A stretch of 42,537 nt of DNA from the NCBI GenBank assembly GCA_035634255.1, contig DASQDI010000117.1:1-42537 (forward strand). Reading direction: 5' to 3'. Shown here piece by piece: positions 15,389 to 24,109 of this stretch. A program made the translations under genes and the position numbers. A model generated the notes under the pieces. That model had not been told where the DNA came from and did no database searches. It saw only the letters and a list, made by a program, of their open reading frames with translations. Position 1 is the stretch's first letter. Every line of letters starts with the position of its first letter. Origin of the DNA: DATLMR01 sp035634255 (lineage in GTDB: Bacteria; Acidobacteriota; Blastocatellia; UBA7656).

Positions 15389-16003
15389 TTATTCGGGAGT
15401 AGATGAGGCCGTGCCGGATGACGTGTTGACGGACCGCGCGTGTATGTTCTTGTAATAATCCTCGACGTAATCCCCGAGAGCGCCGTGCCCCCACCGCGAG
15501 TAGTAATCGTACTTCTTCATCTCTTTGTAGACCTGCTCGTAGTTCCACCCGTCGTAGGTGTAGCGGTAGACCGCGCCCATGACCCCCGTCCTGTGCCGCC
15601 CGCCCTTGCAGTGAATATAAAAAGGGCCTTCGGCCTTATTCTGCGTCAGGGCGAGGAACTGCTCGATCTGAGCGTCCTCCGGGCGTCTCTTGTCGCTCAT
15701 CGGGATGTTGACGTAGCGCATGCCGGCGGCTTCCGTCGCCTGCTTCGCGTAAGGTCTCGGGTCGTTGCGCAGATCGACGATGACCTTTATGCCGAGCTCG
15801 GCGAGCGCTTTGTAATCCTCTTCGTTCGGCTGCTCGCCCCGGTACAGGTGCTCGTCCACCTGGCCGAAGTTGTCGATCTTTATCTGGGGAAATTTGTCTG
15901 ACTTGTAAGTGCCGGCCTCGGCCGAAGCGGCCGCGCCGAACAACACCATAAGCAGGAATGCCTGCATCTTCTTGACGGTCAACTCACGCGATATGCTCTT
16001 CAT
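15389..16003 (-). CDS. Exported dual-specificity/tyrosine phosphatase-like protein
   Basis: A 204-residue protein with an N-terminal signal peptide (hydrophobic residues 13-28, likely cut near AEA-G). The cysteine phosphatase signature HCKGGRHRTG (residues 131-140) gives nucleophile Cys132 and phosphate-binding Arg138. Upstream, LYRGEQPNEEDYKALAELG and VIVDLRNDPR match the start of DSP-like phosphatases, and Asp104 in NIPMSDKRRPED is a candidate general acid. It should remove phosphate from tyrosine, serine/threonine or small phosphorylated molecules outside the cytoplasm; the substrate is unknown. Start 16003 is preferred over 16057 because GGGAAGGGAG is 7 bases before it and the signal peptide follows at once. 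It converges on the two exported kinase-like genes across a shared terminator. Confidence 0.88.
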   Translation of the reverse strand: MKSISRELTVKKMQAFLLMVLFGAAASAEAGTYKSDKFPQIKIDNFGQVDEHLYRGEQPNEEDYKALAELGIKVIVDLRNDPRPYAKQATEAAGMRYVNIPMSDKRRPEDAQIEQFLALTQNKAEGPFYIHCKGGRHRTGVMGAVYRYTYDGWNYEQVYKEMKKYDYYSRWGHGALGDYVEDYYKNIHARSVNTSSGTASSTPE

Positions 16004-16394
16004 CCCGAATCTCCCTTCCCTTCTTGCTCGCCCTTTTCTAAAGGCTGAACTGGCCATTCTGTTCTTATTCCTCTTGTCCGAATCGTTATTTTTCTCTACC
16101 AGGAACTTCTCACAAAAGACCCCTGTATTTTACCATGGCCGCGGCGATCACTTTGTTGTGATTTTGTTGCCGCGCCCGAGCCTCTTAAGTTCCCTCCGGC
16201 TCATTGCTTAGATGAGGGGCTTCCGGGCGAGTTGCCATGGCCGGGCCGACATGCATGAATTATCTCCGGTCAGTTCTTGCGGCCCGGAGAGATGACCGCG
16301 CTGCCCCGAATGAAAACAGGCGATTTCGGGGCGGGTTTGTATTATACTTTGGCCCGGCAAATCGTTCCCGGCCCGTTAGTAAGGTGATTAAAAA
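16004..16394. other. Divergent intergenic region, no gene seen
   Basis: A 391-base gap between the phosphatase (minus) and the exported protein at 16395 (plus). It holds the phosphatase ribosome site, a 7-bp inverted repeat (16263-16269 with 16284-16290) and a TATACT at 16343-16348 that may be the -10 for the 16395 gene. An open frame at 15909-16211 lacks a coding look. No RNA gene is recognised. Confidence 0.5.
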
Positions 16395-17585
16395 ATGAAA
16401 TCAGGCTTAATAAAACTGCTCCTTCTCGCCGCGGTCGTCTCTTCGATCTCCATGCCCGTCGCCGAGGCGAAGGCGAGGTCGCGCCGGAGCCAGCAAAGCA
16501 TCACGGTCGTACCTCACCTCCCGGTCGCGGTCGCCCCCGGCCAGCCCGAGGTGAGCGCGGATTCCACGGCGGGCATCATCAACGCCCTCTGCCAGGTGAA
16601 GCTCAATATCGTCGCCTGCCCATTCCTGGCGACTGCGGCGGTCATCGCCTGCGACACGAACGGGGACGGGGTGCCGGAGCTTGCCATTCGCCTGAATAAC
16701 GTCACCCACGTCAACGCCCTGCTGACTCAGGCGACTCTCGACCCGCTCTCGCCTCAACTCCCCGCGACGGCCTTCCCTCTGGCCTGCTGCGGAGGCATAG
16801 CCGGGCTGACTCTTACGAGGACCTTCGGGGCGGGGGATGACAACGTCTTCGGGGAGACTTCCCAATCGGTCACCTGCGCGATAGACCTGGGCCTCAGAGC
16901 GCCGGTGGTCATCTCGGCCTCCCCTTCCGAAGCCGACTGCTCGGTGCCGCAGGACCTCATAATTCCGGGCTCCTGTTTCATCCAGCCGGACGGCCTGCCC
17001 AACGTCACGTCGGTCTTCGCCGTCGAGCGCGGCAACCCGTCCAACGTCATTCACTCTTCGAGATTCGTGATCCTGAGCAATAACTTCATCGACGCGCTCT
17101 TCGATTTCGGCCCGGCGAGCGCGGGCAGGACTTTCCTGATCTTCGCGAGCGGGCCTAATGGCACGAGCCGCAACCTGACAGAGCTCCCCGAAGGCGCGCC
17201 CGAGGGCTGCCCGCTCGGGAACGAGCAGGGCGTTCAGGTGACGGTCACCTGCCGGTCTTCCTCCCCACCCGAAGGGGGCACCAGCCCTCCGCCCTCGGCC
17301 CTGGTTCAGGGGTGTAGCATCAACAGGAGCGCGACGGGCGTTATTACGCTCGACATAATCGGGCGGTTTTTCAAGGAGGGGGCCACCGTGCAGATCAACG
17401 GCCAGTCTGCGAAAAAACTGAAGTTCAAAGAGTTCGATAATTCGAGCGGCATCCCTTCCTTCAACCGCATCGTGGCGAAGGGGCGGATTTGCAGGAACCT
17501 GCCCGGCCTGATCGTCGTCACGAATCAGGGCGAGCGAGCGAGCCTGCCCTTCCAGTGCAATCAGAGCATCGCCTGCAATCAGTGA
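16395..17585 (+). CDS. Exported protein of unknown function with C-terminal IPT-like segment
   Basis: A 396-residue exported protein. The signal peptide covers about residues 1-24 (cut near AEA-K). The middle is Cys-containing and beta-rich, with a DTNGDGVPELAIRL stretch (about residues 77-90) that resembles a calcium-binding or FG-GAP-like loop. The C-terminal about 95 residues (from SALVQGCSINRS) look like an IPT/TIG-type immunoglobulin fold: GRFFKEGATVQINGQSAKK, then VAKGRICRNLPGLIVVTNQG. Such segments are common in secreted acidobacterial proteins and suggest surface or extracellular binding. Eleven or more cysteines could form disulphides. AAGGTG lies upstream of the ATG, and a terminator follows at 17628. 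I do not recognise the overall family. Confidence 0.78.
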   Translation: MKSGLIKLLLLAAVVSSISMPVAEAKARSRRSQQSITVVPHLPVAVAPGQPEVSADSTAGIINALCQVKLNIVACPFLATAAVIACDTNGDGVPELAIRLNNVTHVNALLTQATLDPLSPQLPATAFPLACCGGIAGLTLTRTFGAGDDNVFGETSQSVTCAIDLGLRAPVVISASPSEADCSVPQDLIIPGSCFIQPDGLPNVTSVFAVERGNPSNVIHSSRFVILSNNFIDALFDFGPASAGRTFLIFASGPNGTSRNLTELPEGAPEGCPLGNEQGVQVTVTCRSSSPPEGGTSPPPSALVQGCSINRSATGVITLDIIGRFFKEGATVQINGQSAKKLKFKEFDNSSGIPSFNRIVAKGRICRNLPGLIVVTNQGERASLPFQCNQSIACNQ

Positions 17586-17627
17586 GCGCGGCGATACGGC
17601 GCACAGCCATAAATTGATGCCCGCGGG

Positions 17628-17653
17628 AGGAGGACGACTCGGTCCTCCTTTTT
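17628..17653 (+). terminator. Intrinsic terminator after the IPT-like protein gene
   Basis: An 8-bp stem AGGAGGAC (17628-17635) with GTCCTCCT (17642-17649), 6-base loop, then a T run to 17653. It is 42 bases past the stop. Confidence 0.8.
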
Positions 17654-17827
17654 ATTTGGCGACTGTTAAGCTATCGATTGCCGCCCGACTCTCAGGCCCG
17701 GAGCTTTAATTGAGCTTCGATAATGCGGGGCCGAAAGCGGATAATATTTCTCCGGGACGGCGCGCGGCTGCAATCGTCAACGTTACGAAAAAGCCGTAAA
17801 ATATCGGGCTCGGAGGGGGAGGACGAG

Positions 17828-20623
17828 ATGGCAGATACCGCTCCTTTATGGAAAGCAGACGACCAGTCCGCGCGTCTGTCGGAACTGGCGACCGACGACG
17901 CGGAATTGAAGGAGGCCCCGCTCAGGCGCGACGTGCGCTCGCTCGGACGCCTCCTCGGAGAGGTGCTCAAAGAGCAGGCGGGCCGCGACCTGTTCGACTC
18001 GGTCGAGCGGCTCAGGCTGCTCGCCATCGAGCACCGCGAGATGGAGGCCGGGGGGGAGGGGTATTCGGGCAACACCCCCGAGGAGGCCGAATTGATGGCC
18101 CGCGTCAGAGGCATCGTCAACCGCCTCTCCGTCACCGACGCCTACAGGATGACGAGGGCCTTCGCCATCTATTTCGAGCTGACGAATCTCGCGGAGACCA
18201 ACCACCGCAAGCGCCGCCGCCGCGCGTCGGAGCTCGCGCCCGAGCGCGCGCCGCAGCCGGGGTCGTTCCGCGGCACCCTCGCCCGCATGCGCGAGGCGGG
18301 CATCTCTCGGGAAGAGGCGCTCGGCTGGCTCGGGCGCGTGAAGGTCATCCCCGTCTTCACGGCCCACCCGACCGAGGTCGCGCGGCGCACCGTGTTGTTC
18401 AAGCGGCGGCGGATTGCCGAGGCGCTCGAAAGACTCGACCGCCTGCCCCTCACCGATGAGGAAGCGACAAGGCAGGAAGAGGCGATAGCGTCGGAGATCA
18501 CCGCGCTCTGGCAGGCTGACGAAGTGCGCCGCCGCCAGCCGACCGTGAGCGACGAGATAAAGATGGGCCTCGATTACTACCCGACCTGTTTGATAGACGC
18601 GCTGCCGGGGCTGTATGAAGAGCTCGCGGCGGCCTTCCGCGAGACCTACGCGGGCGGGTTGCAGGCGCGCGAGGTGCCTCTCGCCGTGCTCTTCGGCTCG
18701 TGGATCGGCGGCGACCGCGACGGCAATCCGTTCGTCACGCCTTCCTACACCCGCACCGCCCTCGAGATGGCCCGCCGGACCATACTCGATCATTACGTAA
18801 GCGTGGTCGAAAATCTGATCCGCTACCTCAGCCCCTCTTCGCATCAGGTGCCCATCTCGCGCGAGATGGAAGAGGCGCTCGCGCGTTACGCTTCGAAGAT
18901 CGCGGTCAACGACCCGAAGGCCGAAATGCGCTCGCCCGAAGAGCTGTACAGGAGCCTCCTCGTCTACACGCTGCGCCGCCTGCTCGCGGCGCGCGACGAG
19001 CCCGCGCACGCGGACGCTTACGGGAGCGCCGAAGAGTTCGCCTCCGACCTGAACGTGATGCGCGCGAGCCTCGCGGAGAACAGGGGGGAGAGGCTGGCGC
19101 GCGCGATGCTCGACCCTCTGCTCAGGAAGGTTGAGACGTTCGGCTTCCACCTGCACGCGCTCGACATTCGCCAGCACGCGCGCGTGCATGCCCGAGCCGT
19201 CTCGGACCTTGCGGGGGCGGCCGCGTTCGAGGAAGGGGGCCGGTCTAATCCGCCCGACCCGCCGCACGCGGAGACGACCGAACTGCTCGACACCCTGCGA
19301 AACCTGGCGCAGTTCAAGCGCGATTACCCGCCCGAGTCGATCCGCAGCTACGTCATCAGCGGCGCGCGCCGGGCCGATGACGTTCTCTCTCTTGCGTGGC
19401 TGATGGAGGTAAGCGGGGTCGGCGTCGCGGCCTCCCCCGACGGCAAAGACCCCGGCGTCATGCCGGTCCCGCTCTTCGAATCCATCGAGGACCTGCGCGC
19501 GTGCCCGTCGATCTGCCGCGGGCTGTGGACTTCCCCGCGTTACGAGAGGCTGCTCGACTCATGGGGCAGGAGTCAGGAGGTGATGCTCGGGTACTCCGAC
19601 TCGAACAAAGACGGAGGGATGCTCACGAGCACGTGGGAGATTTACCGGGCGCACCGCGCACTGCACGAAGTCGCGCGCGAGTGCGGGGTGAAGCTGACGC
19701 TCTTTCACGGCCGGGGCGGGACCGTGGGGCGCGGAGGGGGGCCCACGCACAGCGCGATACTGGCCCAGCCCGTCGGCGCGTTCGCCGGCACCATCAAGAT
19801 CACGGAGCAGGGCGAGGTCCTGAACTGGAAGTACTCCGACGCGGTGCTGGCCGAGCGGAACCTCGAACTGATGATAGCCGCCTCGATGGAAGCTCTGGCG
19901 CGGCCGGGGCGAGGGCAGGCGGACGACCCGCGGTGGGAAGCCGCGATGAATGAGATGAGCGAAGACGCCTTCGCTTTTTACCGCGAGAAGATCGCGGAGA
20001 ACCCCGACACCCTGCCTTACTTCGAGGAGGCGACCCCCGTGCTCGACTTCGGGCTCGCGAAGATAGGCTCGCGGCCCGCGCGGCGCGGCGAGCGGCGCGG
20101 GCTCGAAGACCTGCGGGCCATCCCCTGGGTCTTCGGGTGGATGCAGAGCCGCCACGTTCTGCCCGCGTGGTTCGGGATCGGGTTCGCCCTCGAACGATTC
20201 AGGGCGGGCGGGGATGGCAACGCCCTGTTGCTTAAGAGCATGCTCGAAAGCTTCCCCCTCTTTTCAGACCTCATAAGCAATGTCGAGATAGGGCTCGCAA
20301 AGGCCGACCTCGCAATCGCGAGGCTTTACGCCGACCTCGTGTCGGACCGGGGGCTGGCCGGGCGCGTCTTCGCGATGATCGCCGAGGAGTTTCAACGGAC
20401 CCGCAGGGAGGTCCTGCGGGTATCGGGGCAGACGCGCGTGCTCGAAAGCAACCCGGTGCTAGCGCGCTCGATCCGCTTACGTAACCCCTACGTGGACCCG
20501 ATGAGCCTGATTCAGGTGGAACTGCTCCGGCGCAAGCGCTCGGGGGAAGAGAGCGAGGGTTTGAATTACGCGCTCGCCGCCACTATCAACGGCATATCGG
20601 CCGGGCTGAGGAATACGGGATAA
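17828..20623 (+). CDS. ppc: Phosphoenolpyruvate carboxylase
   Basis: A 931-residue cytoplasmic enzyme that makes oxaloacetate from PEP and bicarbonate, refilling the TCA cycle. Diagnostic motifs are VFTAHPTEVARRTV with catalytic His180, GSWIGGDRDGNPFVT, MLGYSDSNKDGGMLTSTW, LFHGRGGTVGRGGGPTHSAI (the glycine loop) and the C-terminal GLRNTG. The length fits the family (about 880-970). ATG 17828 is preferred over 17723 because GGAGGGGGAGG lies directly before it and the 35 upstream residues are not like any PEPC N-terminus. An internal acidic/basic linker (RKRRRRASELAPERAPQPG, about residues 128-146) lies before the first catalytic block and may vary in the family. It is flanked by a terminator on the left and the convergent carA on the right. 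Allosteric behaviour cannot be read here. Confidence 0.97.
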   Translation: MADTAPLWKADDQSARLSELATDDAELKEAPLRRDVRSLGRLLGEVLKEQAGRDLFDSVERLRLLAIEHREMEAGGEGYSGNTPEEAELMARVRGIVNRLSVTDAYRMTRAFAIYFELTNLAETNHRKRRRRASELAPERAPQPGSFRGTLARMREAGISREEALGWLGRVKVIPVFTAHPTEVARRTVLFKRRRIAEALERLDRLPLTDEEATRQEEAIASEITALWQADEVRRRQPTVSDEIKMGLDYYPTCLIDALPGLYEELAAAFRETYAGGLQAREVPLAVLFGSWIGGDRDGNPFVTPSYTRTALEMARRTILDHYVSVVENLIRYLSPSSHQVPISREMEEALARYASKIAVNDPKAEMRSPEELYRSLLVYTLRRLLAARDEPAHADAYGSAEEFASDLNVMRASLAENRGERLARAMLDPLLRKVETFGFHLHALDIRQHARVHARAVSDLAGAAAFEEGGRSNPPDPPHAETTELLDTLRNLAQFKRDYPPESIRSYVISGARRADDVLSLAWLMEVSGVGVAASPDGKDPGVMPVPLFESIEDLRACPSICRGLWTSPRYERLLDSWGRSQEVMLGYSDSNKDGGMLTSTWEIYRAHRALHEVARECGVKLTLFHGRGGTVGRGGGPTHSAILAQPVGAFAGTIKITEQGEVLNWKYSDAVLAERNLELMIAASMEALARPGRGQADDPRWEAAMNEMSEDAFAFYREKIAENPDTLPYFEEATPVLDFGLAKIGSRPARRGERRGLEDLRAIPWVFGWMQSRHVLPAWFGIGFALERFRAGGDGNALLLKSMLESFPLFSDLISNVEIGLAKADLAIARLYADLVSDRGLAGRVFAMIAEEFQRTRREVLRVSGQTRVLESNPVLARSIRLRNPYVDPMSLIQVELLRRKRSGEESEGLNYALAATINGISAGLRNTG

Positions 20624-20706
20624 AGAGGTCAGTGGCCGGGATTCGGGGGCCAGGGTGCGAGAGGGATTCTATAAAGAGAGTCTTGAATCACTAACGGGGG
20701 TGATGG

Positions 20707-21909
20707 CTACTGTTCCCGCCCCGGCCCCCGGCCTCTGGCCGCCGACCCCTGCTCCATCATCTCCACGAAGCGGTCGAAGAGGTGCGCGGCGTCGTGCGGG
20801 CCGGGCCCCGCCTCGGGGTGGTACTGCACGGAGTAGGCGAGGTTATCGCGGTGCCTGAGCCCTTCGACAGTCCCGTCGTTGAGGTTGAGGTGCGTGACTT
20901 CGCACTCCGCCGGCAGCGAGTCCGCGTCGACGGCGAAGCCGTGATTCTGGGCGGTGATCTCCACCCGGCCCGTGGTCAGGTCCTTCACCGGCTGGTTCCC
21001 CCCGTGGTGGCCGAAGGGCAGCTTGTAGGTGCGCCCGCCGAGGGCGAGGCCCATCAACTGGTGGCCGAGGCAGATGCCGAAGATCGGGTACCTCCCGAGC
21101 AGCTTCCTGAGATTGGCTACAACGCTTGTTAGGGGCTCGGGGTCCCCCGGCCCGTTCGAAAGCCATATGCCGTCGGGCTTGAGCCCCATCACGACCTCGG
21201 CGGAGGTGAGCGCGGGGACGACGGTGACGCGGCACCCGAGCGCGGCCATGTTGCGAAGGCTGTTGTTCTTCAGGCCGAAGTCGTACGCCACCACGTGAAA
21301 TCTCGGCTCGAACCGTGCCGCGTCAGGCCCGGCCGCTTCGGAGGCGTCGGGCCTGACGTTCGGGTGGAGCAGGCGAGGCGAGCCGTAGGCGTAAGACTGA
21401 TCGTCGGTCCAGACGTAAGGCTCGCTGCAACTCACGACCGTCGCCAGCTCAAGCCCCACCATGTCGGGAGCTTTGCGCGCCCGCTCTATGACCTCGCGCT
21501 CGTCACCGCCCGCGGTGGAAAGGCAGCCTCGCATGGAGCCCCGCTCGCGTATGTGGCGCACGAGCGACCGCGTGTCGATGTCGGATATTCCGGGGATGCC
21601 TCCCCGTTTAAGATAGTCGTCGAGGGAGGTGGATGCGCGCCAGTTGGAGACGGTGTGGGAGAGCTCGCGCACGATCAGGCCTTCGGCGAATATGCGGCGC
21701 GATTCGATGTCCTCGGTGTTGATGCCGTAGTTCCCGATGAGCGGGTAAGTCATGGTCACGATCTGCCCGCAGTAGGAGGGGTCCGTCAGAATCTCCTGAT
21801 AGCCGGTCATCGCCGTGTTGAACACGACCTCGCCCACCGCCTCCGAGGCCGCGCCGAACCCGCGACCGCGCCACACTCTACCGTCTTCCAGAGCAAGGAT
21901 TGCTTCCAT
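20707..21909 (-). CDS. carA: Carbamoyl-phosphate synthase small (glutaminase) subunit
   Basis: A 400-residue protein that hydrolyses glutamine and passes ammonia to the large subunit CarB for carbamoyl phosphate, the precursor of arginine and pyrimidines. The N-terminal domain shows NTAMTGYQEILTDPSY and GNYGIN; the class I glutaminase domain has Cys280 (FGICLGHQLMGLALGG), HHGGNQPVKD, QNHGFAVD and His364/Glu366 (QYHPEAGPGPHD). The start is set at ATG 21909 by the conserved MEAILALEDG opening, though no good ribosome site precedes it; TTG at 21945 with GAAGAGG upstream is an alternative. It lies 87 bases after the Yip1/TPR gene on the same strand. carB is not in this window. The C-terminal tail (SAARGRGPGREQ) extends slightly past the usual end. 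Confidence 0.96.
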   Translation of the reverse strand: MEAILALEDGRVWRGRGFGAASEAVGEVVFNTAMTGYQEILTDPSYCGQIVTMTYPLIGNYGINTEDIESRRIFAEGLIVRELSHTVSNWRASTSLDDYLKRGGIPGISDIDTRSLVRHIRERGSMRGCLSTAGGDEREVIERARKAPDMVGLELATVVSCSEPYVWTDDQSYAYGSPRLLHPNVRPDASEAAGPDAARFEPRFHVVAYDFGLKNNSLRNMAALGCRVTVVPALTSAEVVMGLKPDGIWLSNGPGDPEPLTSVVANLRKLLGRYPIFGICLGHQLMGLALGGRTYKLPFGHHGGNQPVKDLTTGRVEITAQNHGFAVDADSLPAECEVTHLNLNDGTVEGLRHRDNLAYSVQYHPEAGPGPHDAAHLFDRFVEMMEQGSAARGRGPGREQ

Positions 21910-21996
21910 AATCGAAAGGGTACAGGCGAGAGGCGGGGCGCGCAAGCGGCCTCTTCGGGTCCGGGGCTTCTCCGTCCGGGATCGAGCAAGTATCGA

Positions 21997-23253
21997 TCAA
22001 GTGGTTTGGGAGCGCAGGAACGACTCCGCCTCGTTCATCCAGTGCCGTTCGGCGCGGTACTTGTAAGCGGGCGACGTTCGCACGGCCTCGATGCACGCGC
22101 GCATCTGGTCGGACGCCTCCTCCGCGCGCCCGAGCCTGTAGAGCGTGAGGCCGTAATGGTAGCGGCCTTCGGCGTCCGAGGGGCGGTTTTGAAGGAACCT
22201 TTCCAGGGCATTCAGGGCGTCTTCGTACTGCCCCGCCTGAAAGTAGGTGCGGCCGATCTCCCGCCAGATTTCGTGCTGGCTGTGCTCCCGGTCGCGCTGC
22301 ACGGTCGCCTCGAAGTGCGCGATGGCCTCGGGGAGCCGGCCCTGCTCGCGGCTGATGCGCCCCAGCTGGTAATGCGCGTCGGTCTCGTCGGGGTCTATCT
22401 CGATCGCGCGGCGGAAGCTCGCCTTCGCCTCTTCGATCTGGCCCCTCTGCTGATATATCAGGCCGAGGTTGTAGTGGGCCGACGCGTCGGCGGGGTTGAG
22501 GGTCGCGGTCGCGAGGTTGCGCTCGAAGTTGGCCCGCGCCCGCTGCGCGCTGAAGAGGTCGCCCAGAAAATTCCTGAAGAAGAGGATCAAGAGGATCAGC
22601 AGGAAGGGCGACGTGAGCAGGTAGAGCAGCCTCGGCAGGAGCGGGAGCGCCACGAGCGAGAGCGCCGCCATCGCCATCACGCCCACGGCCCTGCCGTACG
22701 TAAGGCGCAGGACCACCCGGAGGGCGAGCGTTACGAGGAAGACGAAGTAAGGGAGCGGCAGCAGCCACAGGATCGATTCGAGGTCCGACATGTCGGCCGG
22801 CTCGCCCGCCCGGAACAGCACCCACCCCAGCGCCAGCATTATCAGGTGCGTGACCGCCCAGCTGTAGAAGGCGCACGCCGACAGGGCGGCGTACTCCTGC
22901 CGGAAGAGGACTCTGAAACTCGACCGCGCGTCGATGAGGCTCGCGGCGAGCAGGCAGGCCGGGATGAACACGGCCGCGAGGAAGAGCAGGGGGGCCGCGT
23001 TGTTGATCACGTGCCTGAGCGCCATCAGGACCAGCAGGATCAAAGGGGCGAGCAGCCCCGGCGTTCTCTCGCTGTTGGCCGTCAGATTCAGGTAGGTCAG
23101 AGTGAGCTCGCCCGTCAGCCCGTCGTAGTAAGCGACGGAGGAGGCCAGGGCCAGCAGGATGCCCGTCATGTACGGCGCTTCAGCCCGCAGGAGAGCCATC
23201 GCCTGTAGCGGGTTGTGGATCAGCTTGAAAAGAGGCGTTAACCTGGAGCGCAT
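21997..23253 (-). CDS. Membrane protein with Yip1-like domain and C-terminal TPR repeats
   Basis: A 418-residue inner-membrane protein. The first about 235 residues contain five or six hydrophobic helices in a Yip1-like arrangement (PLQAMALLRAEAPYMTGILL is the first), followed by about four tetratricopeptide repeats (residues about 258-395), such as ASAHYNLGLIYQQRGQIEEA, TDAHYQLGRISREQGRLPEA and DAEGRYHYGLTLYRLGRAEEA. TPR units mediate protein-protein contact, so the soluble part may scaffold partners on the cytoplasmic or periplasmic face; orientation is not certain. It lies 74 bases downstream of signal peptidase I and 87 bases upstream of carA, likely co-transcribed with both. No enzymatic motif. 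The link with signal peptidase suggests an envelope role, but this is inference. Confidence 0.85.
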   Translation of the reverse strand: MRSRLTPLFKLIHNPLQAMALLRAEAPYMTGILLALASSVAYYDGLTGELTLTYLNLTANSERTPGLLAPLILLVLMALRHVINNAAPLLFLAAVFIPACLLAASLIDARSSFRVLFRQEYAALSACAFYSWAVTHLIMLALGWVLFRAGEPADMSDLESILWLLPLPYFVFLVTLALRVVLRLTYGRAVGVMAMAALSLVALPLLPRLLYLLTSPFLLILLILFFRNFLGDLFSAQRARANFERNLATATLNPADASAHYNLGLIYQQRGQIEEAKASFRRAIEIDPDETDAHYQLGRISREQGRLPEAIAHFEATVQRDREHSQHEIWREIGRTYFQAGQYEDALNALERFLQNRPSDAEGRYHYGLTLYRLGRAEEASDQMRACIEAVRTSPAYKYRAERHWMNEAESFLRSQTT

Positions 23254-23327
23254 TAGAAAAGGTTTGCGGTCCGCGGAGTTCTATTAAGGGTTTCCAACGC
23301 CGGGCGAATCGCGACAAGTTTACCTTA

Positions 23328-23963
23328 CTAATATTCCGTGGAGGTGTAGTTGAGCGTGCCTATGCGCGACAGAGGCCAGTACCTGAACATGGCCTTTCCG
23401 TAGATGTATTTCTCGGGCACGGGCCCCCAGGAGCGGCTGTCGTTTGACGCGTCGCGATTGTCCCCCATCACGTAATAGTAATGTTTCTTGACCACTTCTT
23501 CCTTGACGACGCGCGTGCTGAGGTTGCGCTCCGGCGCGAGGTACGGCTCGTCTATCGGGCGGCCGTCGATGAAGACCTGCCCGCGCTCGACGCGGACCCT
23601 CTCCCCCGGCAGCCCGATCACGCGCTTGATGAAGGATTTCGAAGGGTCGTCCGGGTACCAGAAGACCACTATGTCTCCGCGCTCGATGGGTTCGAAGGCG
23701 TAGACGAACTTGTTGACGAAGATGCGCTCCTCGTTTTCCAGGCGCGGCTGCATCGAAGTCCCTTCGACCTTGACCGGCTGGACGACGAAGACGACGATCA
23801 ACACGGCCATGACTGCGGCGAAGATTATGTCGCGCGATATCGATTTGATCTCCGCCCAGAGCCCCGCCGTCGCCGCGGGCTCCTCGGGGTAGGTGACCTC
23901 TATGTCTGGGTCGTCTCCAATTACTATGCCGGGGTAATCCTGAACTTTTAGATCTTGTTTCAT
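23328..23963 (-). CDS. lepB: Signal peptidase I
   Basis: A 211-residue membrane-bound serine/lysine peptidase that removes signal peptides from exported proteins on the periplasmic face. One transmembrane helix spans about residues 47-63; the catalytic Ser70 is in EGTSMQPRL and the general base Lys113 in FIKRVIGLPGE, with MGDNRDASNDSRSWG as the conserved box D/E. The 40-residue acidic N-terminal cytoplasmic part (YPGIVIGDDPDIEVTYPEE) is longer than in many short bacterial forms. No ribosome site is visible before the ATG; the transcript from the TTGACA promoter would have a leader of about 40 bases. It heads the run lepB, Yip1/TPR protein, carA. Given the many exported proteins nearby, it is a functional neighbour in the broad sense only. 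Confidence 0.96.
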   Translation of the reverse strand: MKQDLKVQDYPGIVIGDDPDIEVTYPEEPAATAGLWAEIKSISRDIIFAAVMAVLIVVFVVQPVKVEGTSMQPRLENEERIFVNKFVYAFEPIERGDIVVFWYPDDPSKSFIKRVIGLPGERVRVERGQVFIDGRPIDEPYLAPERNLSTRVVKEEVVKKHYYYVMGDNRDASNDSRSWGPVPEKYIYGKAMFRYWPLSRIGTLNYTSTEY

Positions 23964-24010
23964 ATGGATGAACTGTTGAACGTAGACCCATCCGTAAAAG
24001 GTCCAGAAAA

Positions 24011-24039
24011 AGGTTACTTTCGCCGGGACTCTTTGTCAA
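24011..24039 (-). promoter_or_regulatory. Promoter of the lepB run
   Basis: On the minus strand TTGACA (24039-24034), 17-base spacer, TAACCT (24016-24011). Transcription would start about 40 bases before the lepB ATG. Confidence 0.6.
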
Positions 24040-24056
24040 CATTTCGAACCGGCAGA

Positions 24057-24086
24057 TTGACACAATCGGAAGGCGGCTAATAAATT
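24057..24086 (+). promoter_or_regulatory. Promoter of the DUF374 acyltransferase gene
   Basis: TTGACA (24057-24062) followed after 18 bases by TAAATT (24081-24086), 24 bases before the ATG at 24110. The two perfect TTGACA boxes of the divergent genes start only 18 bases apart, so the two promoters are back to back. Confidence 0.55.
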
Positions 24087-24109
24087 CTCTTCTGGCTCGG
24101 TCCGCGCTT

